This document shows positions 1 to 5,904 of a stretch of 8,581 nucleotides of DNA, in pieces. The notes beneath the pieces were generated by a model. That model was not told the DNA's origin. It made no database searches and saw nothing but the letters and a program-made list of their open reading frames with translations. The position numbers and the translations under genes are program-made. Source of the DNA: Bacillota bacterium. GTDB lineage: Bacteria; Bacillota; Thermosediminibacteria; Thermosediminibacterales; Thermosediminibacteraceae. The stretch covers positions 1-8,581 of the forward strand of contig QGUT01000061.1 in NCBI GenBank assembly GCA_003242255.1. Reading direction: 5' to 3'. The stretch's first letter is position 1; each line of letters opens with the position of its first letter.

Positions 1-280
1 TCACTTCCGCTTTTCCATCCTTCAGGAGGTTAACATTGGCTACCGAGGCCCCCGTGCTCTGGGCTGTGGCGTTGGCTCCAGGTATGTTTTTGTTCCAGAT
101 TTCCGCGAGCGCTCCACCCAGCGGGAAGTAAGTGCCTGCAGTTCCGCCTGTGGCTATGTTGATGAAGGTCTGGCCCTGGCTTCCGGAGTTATTCCCTCCG
201 CTTCCTCCGCTTCCGCCGCATCCTGCCACTATGACAGCCAGGAGCACGGCGCAGGTTGCGAGTGCAAGTGCCTTCTTCAT
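1..280 (-). CDS. TAXI-family TRAP transporter solute-binding lipoprotein (N-terminal part; 3' end outside window)
   Basis: Reading the minus strand from the ATG at 280-278 gives 93 codons that stay open to the window edge. The N-terminus is a lipoprotein signal: MKK, a hydrophobic stretch (residues 4-19) and a lipobox V-A-G-C with the lipidated Cys at residue 21. A Gly/Ser/Asn linker follows (22-37), then a mature start reading FINIATGGTAGTYFPLGGAL (39-58). This IATGGTAGTYFPLGGALA pattern is characteristic of TAXI (TRAP-associated extracytoplasmic immunogenic) receptors, which catch small organic acids or amino acids for a fused TRAP membrane subunit. A GGAGGG ribosome-binding site (complement of 288-293) supports the start. 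The substrate cannot be told, and the downstream TRAP membrane gene lies outside the window. The family call rests on this short N-terminal motif only. Confidence 0.85.
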   Translation of the reverse strand, partial: MKKALALATCAVLLAVIVAGCGGSGGSGGNNSGSQGQTFINIATGGTAGTYFPLGGALAEIWNKNIPGANATAQSTGASVANVNLLKDGKAEV

Positions 281-342
281 CTTCCAACCCTCCGTTTTCT
301 ATTAATTTTTTCTTTTTTAATTTTAATGGACTAGTAACTCTA

Positions 343-371
343 ATTATACAATTTGTTACAAAATCCTTCAA
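343..371 (-). promoter_or_regulatory. Sigma-A type promoter for the TAXI lipoprotein gene
   Basis: On the minus strand a -35 TTGAAG (complement of 366-371) and a perfect -10 TATAAT (complement of 343-348) are separated by exactly 17 bases. Transcription would start near 336, leaving a leader of about 55 AT-rich bases before the start codon at 280. The spacer carries a short symmetric element, TTTGT-T-ACAAA (352-362). The match is by consensus only. Confidence 0.7.
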
Positions 372-426
372 TAAAATTCAAAATATAATTAAATGTATTT
401 GTTTTTAGGCTCAAAAAATGGGCTGG

Positions 427-444
427 AGTGACTTTGCGGTCACT
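427..444. promoter_or_regulatory. Inverted repeat AGTGAC-N6-GTCACT, possible operator over the lemA promoter
   Basis: Two perfect 6-base arms (427-432 and 439-444) flank a 6-base spacer. The left arm covers most of the -35 element and the right arm lies in the promoter spacer. This is the size and place expected of a binding site for a dimeric repressor, but no regulator gene is adjacent and no second copy was seen in the window. A 6-base palindrome can arise by chance. Confidence 0.35.
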
Positions 445-456
445 TATTGATATAAT
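428..456 (+). promoter_or_regulatory. Sigma-A type promoter for lemA and downstream genes
   Basis: A -35 GTGACT (428-433; the TGAC core matches TTGACA) is followed after 17 bases by a perfect -10 TATAAT (451-456). The predicted start near 463 gives a short leader to the lemA start at 489. A second TATAAA at 462-467 has no good -35 partner. An inverted repeat overlaps the -35 and the spacer and is listed separately. Confidence 0.6.
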
Positions 457-488
457 AAATGTATAAAATATGTTAAGGGGGGTCTTTC

Positions 489-1067
489 TTGAACAACAAA
501 AACGGCGCGATCATTGCGGTTGTGGTAATCATCGGGTTAATTTTCGTATTTGGCTTTGGAACTTACAACAGCCTGGTAAACGCCGAAGAGAACGTGAACA
601 GCAAATGGAGCCAGGTGGAAAATCAACTCCAGAGGAGAGCGGACCTCATACCCAATCTGGTGGAGACGGTAAAGGGCTACGCTGCCCATGAACAGGAGAT
701 CTTTACGGAAGTCACCCGGGCCCGGGAAAAGCTGATAAGCGCGGGGACGGTGGCCGAAAAGGCCGAGGCGGACGCGGAACTTTCCCAGAGCCTTTCGAGG
801 CTTCTGGCTATTGTGGAAAACTACCCCACCCTTAAGGCCGATGCCAACTTCCGGCAGCTCGCCGACGAACTGGCCGGCACCGAGAACAGGATTGCGGTGG
901 CTAGGATGGACTACAACAATGCGGTCCAGAAATACAACAGCAAAATAAGGAGTTTCCCCACCGTATTAATCGCCAGGATCATGGGTTTCGAGACGAAGGA
1001 GTACTTCAGAGCGGAAGAAGGAGCCCACGAAGTCCCTAAAGTGGATTTCAGCAGCAAAGGAGAATAA
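489..1067 (+). CDS. lemA: LemA family membrane protein
   Basis: A 192-residue protein of usual LemA length. One N-terminal membrane segment (about residues 7-24) is followed by the coiled helical LemA domain. Family signatures are clear: RRADLIPNLVETVKGYAAHE (49-68), the YPTLKA...NF..L...L..TENRI block (112-134), ARMDYNNAVQKYN (138-150) and the closing VPKVDF (182-187). The start is a TTG at 489, six bases after the ribosome-binding site AAGGGGGG (475-482); it places the membrane segment at the very N-terminus, as is usual. LemA proteins are often encoded beside TPM/YgcG-type membrane proteins, as here. The molecular role is poorly known; an envelope function is likely. The next gene begins two bases after the stop, so the two are surely co-transcribed. 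Confidence 0.95.
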   Translation: MNNKNGAIIAVVVIIGLIFVFGFGTYNSLVNAEENVNSKWSQVENQLQRRADLIPNLVETVKGYAAHEQEIFTEVTRAREKLISAGTVAEKAEADAELSQSLSRLLAIVENYPTLKADANFRQLADELAGTENRIAVARMDYNNAVQKYNSKIRSFPTVLIARIMGFETKEYFRAEEGAHEVPKVDFSSKGE

Positions 1068-1069
1068 AA

Positions 1070-1909
1070 ATGAAAGGAGCAAAGCTTTCCCCCTTTTGGC
1101 TTGCGGCCGCAGCAGGTTTGCTTTTCCTTTACTTTGCGTTCTCTTTAGCAGGGGCTGCGGCCCTGGAACCGGTGCCGCCGAGGCCTCCTGCACTCGTCTA
1201 CGTCTACGATTATGCGGACCTCATCGATGGGGCTGACGAAGCCCGGATGAGGGCCGTGGCGGAAGCCATCGATGGAAAGACCAAAGCCCAGATTGTGGTG
1301 GTGACGGTAAACGACCTTTCCGGGAAGACCATCGAGGAGTACGCCCTGGAACTTTTCAGGAGCTGGGGGATAGGGGACCGGGAAAAAAACAACGGTGTCC
1401 TGATCCTGGTGAACAAGGAGAACCTGCTGGCGGGAAGAAGCGGGCGGATCCGGATTGAGGTAGGTTACGGCCTGGAAGGCGCTATAAACGATGGAAAGGC
1501 GGGGCGAATTCTGGACGATTTTGCCCTTCCCGCCTTTGAAGAAGGTGAATATTCGAAAGGGATTTTGGATACGTTTATGGCTGTTGCATCAAGCGTAGCG
1601 GAAGAATACGGCCTAAACATGGAAGAAGGAGAATTTAAGGAGCTTTCGGCGTACTCCGGGGAAGAGGAGTTTCCTCTAGAAGCGGCAGTTGCCATATTGT
1701 TTTTCGTCGTATGGTGGATAATAATTATATCAGGCATGCGCAGGGGATTTTGGCGCAGGCCGCCGGGAGGCGGATTCGGACCCTTCCGCGGTCCCTTCGG
1801 CGGCGGCTTTTTCGGCGGAGGATTTGGTGGAGGATTCGGCGGTGGTTTCGGCGGCGGTGGAGGGGGATTCGGAGGAGGCTCCAGCGGCGGTGGTGGCGCA
1901 AGCAGGTAG
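1070..1909 (+). CDS. TPM-domain membrane protein with glycine-rich C-terminal tail (YgcG-like)
   Basis: 279 residues. An N-terminal signal or anchor segment (about 9-31) is followed by a TPM domain (about 42-178) with the family motifs VYDYADLI (45-52), WGIGDREKNNGVLILV (99-114) and IEVGYGLEGAINDGKAGRILDD (129-150). A second membrane segment (about 203-222) follows. A basic patch RRGFWRR leads into a tail that is almost pure Gly/Phe/Ser (233-276). This is the YgcG/TPM_phosphatase arrangement, with the TPM domain outside the membrane and the tail on the far side of the second segment. Related TPM domains have been linked to phosphatase activity or to photosystem II repair in plants; no activity can be assigned here. 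The ribosome-binding site AAAGGAG (1056-1062) overlaps the end of lemA, so the pair probably acts together in the envelope. Confidence 0.93.
   Translation: MKGAKLSPFWLAAAAGLLFLYFAFSLAGAAALEPVPPRPPALVYVYDYADLIDGADEARMRAVAEAIDGKTKAQIVVVTVNDLSGKTIEEYALELFRSWGIGDREKNNGVLILVNKENLLAGRSGRIRIEVGYGLEGAINDGKAGRILDDFALPAFEEGEYSKGILDTFMAVASSVAEEYGLNMEEGEFKELSAYSGEEEFPLEAAVAILFFVVWWIIIISGMRRGFWRRPPGGGFGPFRGPFGGGFFGGGFGGGFGGGFGGGGGGFGGGSSGGGGASR
1766..1897 (+). repeat. Glycine-rich coding repeat (GGX/GGGF units)
   Basis: This is the tail of the TPM-domain protein, residues 233-276. The bases are a degenerate run of GGCGGNTTYGGN units encoding GGGF-type repeats and ending in a poly-Gly/Ser stretch. The length of such tracts often varies between strains through slippage. 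The same bases create long arginine-rich open frames in other phases, which are artefacts. Confidence 0.75.
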
Positions 1910-1939
1910 GATTTTGCACTTTCGGGAGGTGAAAACGCA

Positions 1940-3595
1940 TTGAAGGTCTATATAAAGGGCATCGGTGAAAGGACTTACGAAAGCCCCGTAACTTTGCGCG
2001 AAATCGCCGAAGGAGTAAAGGATACCTTTTCTTCTCCGGTGACTTGTGCTGTGTTAAGAAACCGCCTCTACGACCTGAACCACGTGGTAGAAGACGATGC
2101 CGCCGTGGAATTTTTGGACCTTTCCAGCGAAAGCGGCATGAGGGTCTACGTGAGGACCCTCGCCTTTATTTTCATAAAGGCGGCCAGCGACGTGCTGCCC
2201 GGCTGCAGGGTAATGGTGGAGCATTCCATAGGAAACGGAATCTACTCCGAAATCCTCTGGAAGGAGCCCATTGACTCGAACGACGTCCAGGCTATAGAAA
2301 GAAGAATGAGGGAGCTGGTAGAAAAGGACCTTCCCATAATCAAGAAAAGGGTTCCCACTGAAGAAGCGGCGGTGTATTTCAAAAAACTGGGCTGGGACGA
2401 CAAAGTGAGGCTCTTTAAATACCTGCAGGAAGACTACGTGGATCTGTACGAGCTCGATGGGCTTATGGACTACTTTACCGATATTTTACTCCCTTCAACG
2501 GGGTACGTCCGGTGGTTTGCGCTGAAATTCTATCTTCCCGGGATCGTGCTGCAGCACCCGAAGCCGCAACTTCCCTTGGAAATACCGCCTTTCGACGAAC
2601 AGCCCAAGCTTTTCAAAGTATTCCGGGAGTCCGAGCGCTGGGCCCATATTCTGGGCGTAGCCGACGCAGGCGCCCTGAACGACTATATAACATCAGGCAG
2701 GGCCGGAGAGATTATAAGGATTGCGGAGGCCCTGCACGAAAAAAAGATAGCCCAGATCGCCGACTTGATCTGTGAAAACCGGGACATGCTGAGGTTGATA
2801 CTGGTAGCGGGCCCCTCTTCTTCGGGGAAGACCACCTTCGCCCAGCGGCTCATGGTGCACCTGATGGTGAACGGGGCAAAGCCCTTTGCCATATCGCTAG
2901 ACGACTATTTCGTAGATCGAGAGAAAACTCCGGTGGGGGAAGACGGAAAGCACGATTTTGAAGCTCTGGAGGCCATAGACATTGAGCTTTTTAACCGGCA
3001 GCTGGAGGCTTTGATCCAGGGGAAAGAGGTGTACCTGCCCAGGTACAATTTCGTCACGGGCAAGAGGGAATTTCGAAAGTACCCGGTAAAAATAGAAAAA
3101 AACCAGCCCATAATAGTAGAGGGCATCCACGCCTTAAACGATAAGCTCACCTTCGCCATTCCCAAAAAGGATAAATTCAAAATCTACGTGAGCGCCCTGA
3201 CCCAGCTTTCCGTAGACAACCACAATTACATCACCACTGCCCATACCCGGCTTTTAAGGCGCATGGTGAGAGACAGCCGCACCCGTGGAGCCGATGCCCT
3301 GAAGACCCTTGCCATGTGGCCCTCGGTCCAGAAGGGCGCGAAAAAGCACATCTTCCCATTCCAGGAAGAGGCCGACGTCATGTTCAACTCGGCCCTGGTC
3401 TACGAATTTGCAGTGCTCAAAAAATACGCCGAGCCCCTTTTAAAGAAAATAGGAGAGGAACATCCCGAGCACGTTATGGCAAGTCACCTTTTACAACTCC
3501 TCCAGCATTTCCAGCCCCTAGAGGAAGAGTGGGATATACCCGCCACGTCCATAATCCGCGAATTTATAGGCAACAGCTGCTTCAAAGTAGTCTGA
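1940..3595 (+). CDS. TGS-domain nucleoside kinase (uridine kinase/PRK-like P-loop kinase)
   Basis: 551 residues in three parts. (1) A TGS-like N-terminal domain (about 1-62). (2) A region resembling the second additional domain of threonyl-tRNA synthetase, with HSIGNG at 95-100 and the following helix. (3) A C-terminal uridine kinase/phosphoribulokinase domain (about 286-485) with Walker A GPSSSGKTT (291-299), a LDDYFVDRE motif (320-328) whose acidic pair sits where uridine kinases hold substrate, PRYNF (367-371), a VEGIHAL strand (393-399) and an Arg-rich lid region RRMVRDSRTRG (440-450). The family is annotated as uridine or nucleoside kinase in Clostridia and Thermotoga; the true phosphate acceptor is uncertain. 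The start is a TTG at 1940, eight bases after GGGAGGTG (1924-1931). It follows the TPM gene by 30 bases with no terminator between, so it probably belongs to the lemA transcript. It lacks the compact ~210-residue size of canonical Udk. Confidence 0.9.
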   Translation: MKVYIKGIGERTYESPVTLREIAEGVKDTFSSPVTCAVLRNRLYDLNHVVEDDAAVEFLDLSSESGMRVYVRTLAFIFIKAASDVLPGCRVMVEHSIGNGIYSEILWKEPIDSNDVQAIERRMRELVEKDLPIIKKRVPTEEAAVYFKKLGWDDKVRLFKYLQEDYVDLYELDGLMDYFTDILLPSTGYVRWFALKFYLPGIVLQHPKPQLPLEIPPFDEQPKLFKVFRESERWAHILGVADAGALNDYITSGRAGEIIRIAEALHEKKIAQIADLICENRDMLRLILVAGPSSSGKTTFAQRLMVHLMVNGAKPFAISLDDYFVDREKTPVGEDGKHDFEALEAIDIELFNRQLEALIQGKEVYLPRYNFVTGKREFRKYPVKIEKNQPIIVEGIHALNDKLTFAIPKKDKFKIYVSALTQLSVDNHNYITTAHTRLLRRMVRDSRTRGADALKTLAMWPSVQKGAKKHIFPFQEEADVMFNSALVYEFAVLKKYAEPLLKKIGEEHPEHVMASHLLQLLQHFQPLEEEWDIPATSIIREFIGNSCFKVV

Positions 3596-3602
3596 CTTAA
3601 AC

Positions 3603-3631
3603 TGGATTTTGTCGTCGGATGCTGGTATAAT
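3603..3631 (+). promoter_or_regulatory. Extended -10 promoter for hpf
   Basis: TGGTATAAT (3623-3631) is a perfect extended -10 (TGnTATAAT). At 17 bases upstream the -35 position reads TGGATT (3603-3608), a weak match, which is usual for extended -10 promoters. The predicted start near 3638 gives a leader of about 30 bases. No terminator is visible after the kinase gene, so read-through from upstream may add to expression. Confidence 0.6.
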
Positions 3632-3667
3632 TTAGACAAAAGCATAATGAAAAAGGGGAGCTTGTTT

Positions 3668-4213
3668 ATGAAAGTATCGGTAAGCGGCAAAAACATCGAG
3701 GTAACCCCTGCTCTGAGGGAATATGCGGAGAAAAAAATAGGGAAGTTGAGCAAGCATTTCAACTACTTAAACAGCGACAACCTGGAAGCCCAGGTCACTT
3801 TCAACGTGGAGAAGGGAAGGCACATAGTTGAAGTTACGATACCGGTCAACGACATAATCCTGAGGGGCGAAGAAGAGACCCAGGATATGTATTCCTCCAT
3901 CGACCTGGTGGCGGAAAAACTGGAAAAACAGATCGCCAAATTCAAGACCAGGCTCACCAAAGCCCTGCGCCGGGAAGCACAAAGGGCGAACAGCTTGGCT
4001 TTAGAAGAACCGGCGGAAGAAGAGGAAGAACTGAAGGTAGTGAAGGTAAAGCGTTTTGCGGTAAAGCCCATGCACGTGGATGAAGCTATGCTCCAGATGA
4101 ACCTGCTCGGACACAATTTCTTCGTGTTCATCAACGCCGAGACGGACGAGATAAACGTGGTCTACAAGAGAAAAGATGGGAACTACGGCCTCATAGTCCC
4201 CGAAATGATGTAG
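3668..4213 (+). CDS. hpf: Ribosome hibernation promoting factor, long form
   Basis: 181 residues. The N-terminal domain (about 1-105) is the S30AE/YfiA fold that binds the decoding centre of the 30S subunit: MKVSVSGKNIEVTPALREYA at the start and an AQVTFNVEKGRHIVEVTIPV strand pair (41-60). An acidic linker (112-122, EEPAEEEEE) leads to the C-terminal dimerisation domain (about 125-181; VKRFAVKPMHVDEAMLQMNL and HNFFVFINAETDEINVVYKR). The two-domain long form pairs 70S ribosomes into inactive 100S dimers in resting or stressed cells. I chose ATG 3668 because AAAAGGGGAG (3651-3660) lies seven bases upstream and the family begins with this Met; the in-frame ATG at 3647 lies upstream of that site. 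It appears to be monocistronic, with its own promoter and terminator. Confidence 0.96.
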   Translation: MKVSVSGKNIEVTPALREYAEKKIGKLSKHFNYLNSDNLEAQVTFNVEKGRHIVEVTIPVNDIILRGEEETQDMYSSIDLVAEKLEKQIAKFKTRLTKALRREAQRANSLALEEPAEEEEELKVVKVKRFAVKPMHVDEAMLQMNLLGHNFFVFINAETDEINVVYKRKDGNYGLIVPEMM

Positions 4214-4240
4214 CCTGCCTGGTAAGGCAGGCTTTGTTTT
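4212..4240 (+). terminator. Intrinsic terminator after hpf
   Basis: A perfect 9-base-pair stem, AGCCTGCCT / AGGCAGGCT (4212-4220 and 4225-4233) with a 4-base GGTA loop, runs into TTTGTTTT. The stem starts inside the hpf stop codon TAG (4211-4213), so there is no untranslated spacer between gene and terminator. It separates hpf from the flagellar cluster. Confidence 0.92.
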
Positions 4241-4313
4241 TGAAGAGGCAGGAAAAAAATGAAAATATGTCGAAGTATACACAAAAGATGAATTTTGGCT
4301 GGGGAATTTTGCA

Positions 4314-5036
4314 ATGCATCGCGGCGGAATCCAGAAAATTTCTGATCTTCTTATAGACGCCCTTTTCCCGGAGAAGCCCTGCTGCGCCCTTTGCGGCGCG
4401 AAGCTTCAAAAGGGCGAAAGGCTGCTTTGCTCTGATTGCCTTGGGAAAATAGAACCCTTGAGCCCTCCCTTTTGCAGGAAATGCGGGAGGCCTCTGGAGA
4501 AGGAAAACTCGCTCTGCAACGACTGTAGAGGAAAAATCCGCAGTTTCATAGAGGCCCGGGCTTTCGGAGCCTACAAGGGGGCCTTGAAAGAAATAATCCA
4601 TCTTTACAAATACAGGGGAGAGCGGAGGTTCTGCGAACTTTTAAGCGAAAAGATGTGCGGGACATTGGAAAGGCAAAACTGGCCGTCCTTCGACTACCTG
4701 GTTCCCGTCCCCCTTCATCCCGAAAGGGAAAGGGAGAGGGGATTTAACCAGTCCTTTCTCCTAGCCGAAAGGATAAGCTGGCGAACCGACATCCCAATTT
4801 ACAGGGGACTCGTGAGGACCCGGCCTACCGAGCACCAGAGCCTCCTCGATAAAGGCTTGAGGGAGGCGAACGTCAGGGGAGCCTTTGCGGTGAGGAACGG
4901 CTCCCTCATAGAAGGCAAGATGCTTCTTTTAATAGATGACGTGTACACTACCGGAAGCACCGCCGACGAATGCGCCGGAGCTCTACGTCGGGCTGGAGCG
5001 GCCGGCGTGTACGTGCTCTGCGCTGCGAGGGGATAA
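4314..5036 (+). CDS. comFC: ComF family protein (zinc-ribbon plus phosphoribosyltransferase fold)
   Basis: 240 residues, normal ComFC length. The N-terminus carries two Cys pairs (C24/C27 with C39/C42) and then two more (C54/C57 with C68/C71), consistent with zinc binding. The C-terminal part is a type I phosphoribosyltransferase fold, with DYLVPVPLHPERERERGFNQS (127-147) and the PRPP-loop signature LLLIDDVYTTGSTADECA (204-221). ComFC is needed for DNA uptake in naturally competent bacteria and is thought to help single-stranded DNA entry or processing; the reaction is not settled. The start is ATG 4314, with GGGGA (4301-4305) eight bases upstream. No comFA helicase gene lies before it; the preceding gene is hpf. 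No strong promoter is visible in 4241-4313. The stop is followed 18 bases later by yvyF, so the gene leads the flagellar transcript. Confidence 0.93.
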   Translation: MHRGGIQKISDLLIDALFPEKPCCALCGAKLQKGERLLCSDCLGKIEPLSPPFCRKCGRPLEKENSLCNDCRGKIRSFIEARAFGAYKGALKEIIHLYKYRGERRFCELLSEKMCGTLERQNWPSFDYLVPVPLHPERERERGFNQSFLLAERISWRTDIPIYRGLVRTRPTEHQSLLDKGLREANVRGAFAVRNGSLIEGKMLLLIDDVYTTGSTADECAGALRRAGAAGVYVLCAARG

Positions 5037-5054
5037 CATTAAGGGGGTGAAAGT

Positions 5055-5465
5055 GTGGAACTCAGGAACTGCCCTGAGTGCGGGAAGGTCTTCGTCTACG
5101 TCACCAGGAACCTGTGCCCCGAGTGCGCCGCCAAAGAGGAAGAGCTATTCCGGAAAGTTAAGGATTACCTCTACGAAGTGCCCGGGGCTACCATGGAAGA
5201 AATTTACGAAAAGACCGGCGTTCCGCCCAAAAAGATTCTGGAGTTCTTGAGGGAAGGCCGGCTCATATTAAAGAAGGAAAACGTAAATCTCATTCTTCAC
5301 TGCGAAATGTGCGGACAGCCGATTCTCACGGGCCGGTTGTGCGACAAATGCTCGAGGGAAATGAAGCGAAAATTCGGCGTGGAAAAGGTGCCCATTCACC
5401 CGAAGGAAGACATGAAGGGGAAAATCCACCTTTCGCGCTATCAGGACGACGGAAAATTGAGATAA
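5055..5465 (+). CDS. yvyF: Flagellar-region zinc-ribbon protein, YvyF/TIGR03826 family
   Basis: 136 residues. Four CxxC pairs are visible: C6/C9 and C21/C24 at the N-terminus, C83/C86 and C96/C99 near the C-terminus. These look like two zinc ribbons around a short helix-turn-helix-like segment (about 34-70, with ATMEEIYEKTGVPPKKILEF at 45-64). The protein corresponds to the conserved flagellar-operon protein found between comFC and flgM in Bacillus and Clostridia. Its molecular role is unclear; a regulatory or nucleic-acid-binding part is suggested by the HTH-like segment and zinc ribbons. The start is GTG 5055, with a strong AAGGGGGTGA site (5041-5050). The C-terminal end (110-136) is basic and polar without a recognisable motif. 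Confidence 0.87.
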   Translation: MELRNCPECGKVFVYVTRNLCPECAAKEEELFRKVKDYLYEVPGATMEEIYEKTGVPPKKILEFLREGRLILKKENVNLILHCEMCGQPILTGRLCDKCSREMKRKFGVEKVPIHPKEDMKGKIHLSRYQDDGKLR

Positions 5466-5534
5466 AAGGGCAAGCATATCGAAGATTTCGGGAAATATGA
5501 GGAGAAAACAACCCGTATTTAAAGTATTTTCCGC

Positions 5535-5561
5535 TCATCCTTTCGCTTTTTTTTTCGATAA
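5535..5561 (+). promoter_or_regulatory. Weak candidate sigma-28 (SigD) type promoter before flgM
   Basis: TTCGATAA (5554-5561) resembles the GCCGATAA/T -10 element of the flagellar sigma factor. At the expected 15-base spacing the -35 position reads TCAT (5535-5538), a poor match to TAAA. A better TAAA occurs at 5520-5523, but it is too far away. In Bacillus subtilis a SigD promoter lies in this place before flgM, which is the main support. Confidence 0.25.
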
Positions 5562-5584
5562 AAATAATGAAAGCGGGCGAAAGG
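5539..5584 (+). promoter_or_regulatory. Inverted repeat able to cover the flgM ribosome-binding site
   Basis: CCTTTCGC (5539-5546) is the perfect reverse complement of GCGAAAGG (5577-5584), with a 30-base loop. The right arm is the Shine-Dalgarno stretch GAAAGGGG (5579-5586) of flgM. A second, mutually exclusive pairing shares the left arm's CGC: CGCTTT (5544-5549) with AAAGCG (5570-5575), which would free the ribosome-binding site. The long loop makes the outer stem weak in isolation. Confidence 0.35.
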
Positions 5585-5594
5585 GGAAATGACC

Positions 5595-5891
5595 ATGAAC
5601 GTAAACAGGACCGGACTGGAAGGCTTGTTCAGGATTTACGAAAACCTGCAGAAAAAGGTTGAAAAAAACAGGACCGAAAGGGGAGAAAACCGCGCCGAGG
5701 ACAGCGTCAGCCTTTCCTCTGATGCCCTGGAGATAAAAAAGGCACTGGGCTATGCGTCTAAAGTGAGCGAGATAAGGCAGGAAAAGGTGGCAAGATTAAA
5801 AGAACAGATACAAAAAGGCACCTATAACGTAGAGGGAAGGCTTATAGCCGAAAAAATGTTGGAGGATTACCGAAAGGGAAGATTAATATAG
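5595..5891 (+). CDS. flgM: Anti-sigma-28 factor FlgM
   Basis: 98 residues from the ATG at 5595. The N-terminal half (1-35) is charged and probably disordered. The C-terminal half (36-90) is the sigma-binding helical region, with the typical DSVSLSSDALEIKKAL (36-51) and the V..IRQEKVARLKEQIQKGTYNV stretch (57-79), then IAEKMLED. FlgM binds the flagellar sigma factor and blocks late genes until the hook-basal body is finished and FlgM is exported or removed. Of two in-frame ATGs (5589 and 5595) I chose the second, because GAAAGGGG ends at 5586, only two bases before the first and eight before the second. flgN follows after 13 bases. Confidence 0.93.
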   Translation: MNVNRTGLEGLFRIYENLQKKVEKNRTERGENRAEDSVSLSSDALEIKKALGYASKVSEIRQEKVARLKEQIQKGTYNVEGRLIAEKMLEDYRKGRLI

Positions 5892-5904
5892 TGGGGGCAT
5901 TTTA

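Noticed and set aside
1711..1940. Arginine-rich open frames over the glycine tract on both strands
   Set aside because: They are phase-shifted readings of the GGC/GGA repeat of the TPM-domain gene and have no independent start context.
3647..3667. Upstream in-frame ATG for hpf adding seven residues
   Set aside because: The ribosome-binding site AAAAGGGGAG lies between this ATG and the one at 3668, so it can only serve the downstream start. The family also begins at MKVSVSGKNIE.
4240..4281. Possible promoter before comFC (TTGAAG at 4240-4245, TATACA at 4276-4281)
   Set aside because: The spacing of 30 bases is far too long for these to pair, and no other hexamer pair with 16-18 spacing fits well. 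A promoter may exist but I cannot place it.
5544..5575. T-run 5547-5555 as an intrinsic terminator between yvyF and flgM
   Set aside because: The T-run is inside the loop or stem of the inverted repeat rather than after a GC-rich hairpin, and no stable stem precedes it.
5589..5594. First ATG of flgM as the start
   Set aside because: It is only two bases from the Shine-Dalgarno stretch. The ATG at 5595 has normal spacing.
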